Positions 61,236 through 64,000 of a DNA stretch of 64,000 nt are shown here, piece by piece. Every line of letters begins with the position of its first letter. The first letter of the stretch is position 1. The notes under the pieces are model-generated. The model saw only the letters and a list, made by a program, of their open reading frames with translations, searched no databases and was not told the origin of the DNA. This DNA is from Bradyrhizobium sp. CB2312 (GTDB taxonomy: Bacteria; Pseudomonadota; Alphaproteobacteria; Rhizobiales; Xanthobacteraceae), in NCBI RefSeq assembly GCF_029714425.1, contig NZ_CP121668.1, forward strand, positions 7,399,501 through 7,463,500, written 5' to 3'. The position numbers and the translations under genes were made by a program.

Positions 61236-62213
61236 TTACAGCCACTTCTTCAACTTGAAGATCCAGTACGGAACAATCGCGGCGATCAGCATCATCACCA
61301 GCGCCATCGGATAGCCATGGACCCATTCGAGCTCCGGCATCACCTTGAAGTTCATGCCGTAGATCGAGGCGATCAGCGTCGGCGGCATCAGGACAACGGC
61401 CATGACCGAAAACAGCTTGATGATGTTGTTCTGCTCGAGATTGACGACGCCGAGCATGGCGTCGAGCACGAAGGTGATCTTGTTGGAGAGATAGGAGGCG
61501 TGGTCGGTCAGTGACGCCACGTCGCGCTGCATGGTCTTGAGCTGCTCGCGCATGTCCTTGGACCATTTCACGCCCTCAACCACCGCAGAGAGGAAGGTAA
61601 CGACGCGGCCGATCGAGACCAGGCTCTCGCGAACCTTCGAGGTCAGGTCGCCCTTGCGGCCGATCGAGATCAGGATCTGGGAATATTGCTTGGCGTGGCC
61701 GTGGCGCTCGCTCTCCGGCTCGAAGATGTCGTGCGAGACCTGGTCGATGTCGGAACCGCAGCGCTCAAGGATGTCGGCGCAGCGGTCGATCACGGCGTCC
61801 AGCAGCTCCATCAGCACCATCTCGCCGGTGATGGAAGGGGTACAGGAGCGGGCGAGCTTGGCCTCGACCAGGGCGAAGGGCTTCGGCAGGTCGTAACGCA
61901 CCGTCACCAGGCGGTGATCGCCGAGGATGAAGGTCACCGCCGTGGTCCGGGGCATGTCGGTATCGGAGTGGCACATCAGCGTCGCCGTCATGTAGCGCGC
62001 GCTGTTCTCTATATAGAGACGGCTGGAGATCTCGATCTCCTGCATGTCTTCCCGGGTCGGGATGGCGATGCCCAGGAGCCGCTCCACGGCCTTGTCCTCG
62101 GCCGCGGTCGGGCTGACCAGGTCGACCCACACCGCATTCTCCGGCACGGCCGCCAGATCCTCGACCACGGCCCTTTTGAGGGTGCCCTCGGAGGGAACGA
62201 AAACAGAAAACAT
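61236..62213 (-). CDS. corA: CorA-family magnesium/divalent-cation transporter
   Basis: 325 residues. A large cytoplasmic N-terminal domain (W-V-D-L-V-S-P-T, E-D-M-Q-E-I-E-I-S-S-R-L-Y) is followed by a long helix. Two C-terminal transmembrane helices carry the signature Y-G-M-N-F in the loop after the first, and the chain ends K-L-K-K-W-L. CorA forms pentameric channels for Mg2+ or Co2+. The ATG at 62213 gives a normal family length. Alone on the minus strand. Confidence 0.94.
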   Translation of the reverse strand: MFSVFVPSEGTLKRAVVEDLAAVPENAVWVDLVSPTAAEDKAVERLLGIAIPTREDMQEIEISSRLYIENSARYMTATLMCHSDTDMPRTTAVTFILGDHRLVTVRYDLPKPFALVEAKLARSCTPSITGEMVLMELLDAVIDRCADILERCGSDIDQVSHDIFEPESERHGHAKQYSQILISIGRKGDLTSKVRESLVSIGRVVTFLSAVVEGVKWSKDMREQLKTMQRDVASLTDHASYLSNKITFVLDAMLGVVNLEQNNIIKLFSVMAVVLMPPTLIASIYGMNFKVMPELEWVHGYPMALVMMLIAAIVPYWIFKLKKWL

Positions 62214-62550
62214 GCACCAACTCCAGCAGGGGCCTGCGACAGAATGGCAGCCCTTAGCGCGATTCTGACAAGTTCATGATGACAAGCACATTAATGGAGC
62301 GTTTGCATTTGTGGCGGCGCCGTGACCCAACCGTGGCACGGAATCGACAGTTCGGCATTCCTCGCCCAAAAACCAACCCAAGACCGCAAAAATTGCGGCA
62401 AAAAAGCCACAGCTTGGGTCTTGCAGCGCGGGAAAAGGTCCGAAACGCTGGAATTGTGGCAGATTTCAACCATAATGGGCCCAACGGAGTCGTGGTTTGA
62501 GCTTGGCTCAAGCCCCGGGAAAGCTTGTTGTTGTCGATTGGAACCAAATC
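62214..62550. other. Intergenic between divergent corA and L,D-transpeptidase genes
   Basis: About 340 bp with no gene. Should hold both promoters. A small hairpin, ttgagcttggctcaa (62498-62512), precedes the transpeptidase start; no riboswitch was recognised. Confidence 0.5.
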
Positions 62551-63237
62551 ATGTCGTCGCTGAAAGTTACGTTGGGTATTTTGGCCGCGGGCCTGATGCT
62601 GTCGGGCTGCATGCAGGCCACACATTTTGAGGCGACCGATACCAAGGCCTTCAAGCCGAAGGACAAGGAACTTCTCGCCAAGGTCCGGTACGAGAACACC
62701 CCCGTCGCCGAGCCGTTCCGCCGCGCCATCGTCGATTACCACCGCAAGGAATCGCCGGGCTCGATCGTGGTCGATTCCGACAACCATTATCTCTACTGGG
62801 TCATGGATGGCGGCAAGGCGATCCGCTACGGCATCACCGTCGGCGAAGAGGCCATGGCCTGGTCGGGCATCGCCAAGGTCGGCAGCATGACCGAGTGGCC
62901 GGCCTGGCATCCGACCCCGGGTGAGATTTCGCGCCTGGGCGTTCCGACCTATGTCGCTCCGGGTCCGGACAATCCGATGGGCTCCCGCGCGATGTATCTC
63001 TACTCGGGCGGCAAGGACACGCTGTTCCGCATCCACGGCACCAACCAGCCGGAATATATCGGCGCCTCGATCTCGTCGGGCTGCATCCGCCTGACCAACG
63101 AGGACGCGATCGACCTCTACAACCGCGTCAAGGTCGGCACCATCGTCGTGGTGCTCGAGCCGAAGCACGGCGACTCGCCGTACAACTCGCGCCTCGCGCT
63201 CGGCAGCAGCCAGACCGGTCAGGCCGGCAGCTACTGA
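62551..63237 (+). CDS. L,D-transpeptidase, YkuD-domain lipoprotein
   Basis: 228 residues from the ATG at 62551; an upstream in-frame start would put charged residues before the signal and is less likely. Signal with lipobox L-M-L-S-G-C (Cys at about 23) means outer- or inner-membrane lipid anchoring. The YkuD domain has F-R-I-H-G-T-N-Q-P and the catalytic S-S-G-C-I-R-L-T-N-E-D. These enzymes form 3-3 peptidoglycan cross-links or tether proteins in rhizobia. An IS1182-type element begins a few bases after the stop. Confidence 0.93.
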   Translation: MSSLKVTLGILAAGLMLSGCMQATHFEATDTKAFKPKDKELLAKVRYENTPVAEPFRRAIVDYHRKESPGSIVVDSDNHYLYWVMDGGKAIRYGITVGEEAMAWSGIAKVGSMTEWPAWHPTPGEISRLGVPTYVAPGPDNPMGSRAMYLYSGGKDTLFRIHGTNQPEYIGASISSGCIRLTNEDAIDLYNRVKVGTIVVVLEPKHGDSPYNSRLALGSSQTGQAGSY

Positions 63238-63241
63238 TCCT

Positions 63242-64000
63242 GGCTGTGTGAAAAGTCACGAGTCGGCTAGGATTCTTCCGTTTCCTGATGGGGGATACGG
63301 ATGGGACGCTTCGTTGAAGGCGCGGACAGATCCCAGCTGACGCTCTTGCCGGAATGTCTGGAGGATTGGGTAGGCGAGGACAACGCGGTCCACGTGATCG
63401 ATGTGTTCGTCGAGGCGCTCGACCTGCATGGAATGGGGTTTGAGCGTGTGATCGCCAAGGAGACGGGCCGGCCCTCCTATCATCCGGCAGTCCTTCTGAA
63501 GCTTTACATCTACGGTTATCTCAATCGGCTGCAATCCAGTCGCCGCCTGGAACGTGAGACGTGCCGCAATGTCGAGGTAATGTGGCTGATTGGGCGCCTG
63601 GCTCCCGATCACAAGACGATCGCCGATTTCCGGAAGGATAACGGCGCGGCGATCCGGAAGGTTTGCGCGAAGTTCGTTGCACTATGCCGGCAAATGGGCC
63701 TGTTGCAGACCGCAAGCGTCGCAATCGACGGCAGCAAGTTCAAGGCGGTGAACAACCGCGACCGCAACTTCACGCATGCCAAGATGGCAAGGCGGATGGC
63801 GCAGATCGAGGAAAGCGTCGGTCGATATCTGCGTCAACTCGATAGCGCCGATCGGCAGGAGCCATCGGAAGCGATCAGCATCAAGACGACGAGGATCAAG
63901 GAAAAGATCGCTCGGCTGAAGCAGGAGATGAGCCGCCTGGAAGTGCTTGATGCGCAGATGCGCAACACGCCGGATCAACAGATATCGCTGACCGATCCGG
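63242..64000 (+). mobile_element. IS1182-family element, right end outside window
   Basis: Starts near 63242 (ggctgtgtgaaaagtcac region), just after the L,D-transpeptidase stop, and runs off the right edge with its transposase gene. The exact left terminus is estimated, because the matching right repeat is not visible. Confidence 0.6.
63301..64000 (+). CDS. IS1182-family transposase, 3' end outside window
   Basis: 233 residues are visible from the ATG at 63301 with no stop before the edge. The DUF772-type N-terminus reads L-P-E-C-L-E-D-W-V-G-E-D-N-A-V-H-V-I-D-V-F and Y-H-P-A-V-L-L-K-L-Y-I-Y-G-Y-L-N. R-L-A-P-D-H-K-T-I-A-D-F-R and V-A-I-D-G-S-K-F-K-A-V-N follow, the latter with the first catalytic Asp. 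The remaining two acidic residues lie beyond the window. Nothing visible is frameshifted. Confidence 0.9.
   Translation, partial: MGRFVEGADRSQLTLLPECLEDWVGEDNAVHVIDVFVEALDLHGMGFERVIAKETGRPSYHPAVLLKLYIYGYLNRLQSSRRLERETCRNVEVMWLIGRLAPDHKTIADFRKDNGAAIRKVCAKFVALCRQMGLLQTASVAIDGSKFKAVNNRDRNFTHAKMARRMAQIEESVGRYLRQLDSADRQEPSEAISIKTTRIKEKIARLKQEMSRLEVLDAQMRNTPDQQISLTDP

Noticed and set aside
1..64000. CRISPR array, rRNA operon, prophage structural genes or conjugation genes
   Set aside because: No spaced repeats of CRISPR type, no rRNA sequence, and no capsid, tail, tra or vir-type proteins were found in any frame.

Overview
The window looks like a chromosome segment of a Bradyrhizobium-type alphaproteobacterium. 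It is GC-rich, with GTG/ATG starts. The order histone-deacetylase-like gene, xseB, dxs, nucleoside 2-deoxyribosyltransferase, tlyA and an RNA methyltransferase is what I associate with that genus, as are the many palindromic intergenic repeats. The assignment comes from recognising protein families and was not checked by a database search.

Left part, about 1-25,070, is accessory DNA. It ends at a tRNA-Gln gene (25,069-25,143, minus strand) whose 3' end faces the region. A translationally coupled excisionase-like ORF and a decayed tyrosine-recombinase gene lie just before the tRNA, the usual layout of a tRNA-integrated genomic island. The region mixes working cassettes with gene remnants. Working cassettes are a secreted zinc-metalloprotease-like RTX protein, a GlcG-like protein next to a serine hydrolase, an overlapping SoxC / half-length SoxD pair, a copper cluster (DUF2946, outer-membrane protein, CopC, CopD), an MFS pump with a secreted cupin, a ClpP-like periplasmic protein, and an AraC-regulator / nitroreductase / AhpD-like / azoreductase cassette. 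Remnants are two integrase fragments, a glyoxalase-superfamily N-terminal domain, a di-haem cytochrome C-terminus, a host-attachment-protein C-terminus, an EAL-domain scrap and a truncated hypothetical gene.

Right part, about 25,150-64,000, is dense core genome. It carries acyl-CoA dehydrogenase, MFS, enoyl-CoA hydratase and 5'-nucleotidase; HDAC-like, xseB, dxs, tlyA and RNA methyltransferase; several small enzymes and envelope proteins; an adenylate cyclase; aroC, a histidine phosphatase and fabI on the minus strand; an ECF sigma/anti-sigma pair; a DnaJ-like protein; pdxH, an SDR and a methyltransferase; CorA; and an L,D-transpeptidase. An intact IS630-type element sits upstream of the HDAC-like gene, and a partial IS1182-type element runs off the right edge.

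The most system-like feature is a fluoride-response operon at 45,394-47,942. A fluoride riboswitch, recognisable base by base, is followed by an intrinsic terminator with a possible antiterminator, then an MFS transporter, two tandem CrcB/Fluc channel genes and a DUF190 gene. The MFS as first gene under a fluoride riboswitch is a candidate new component of fluoride resistance. A second notable pattern is a hairpin repeat family whose three copies each begin at the stop codon of a minus-strand gene.
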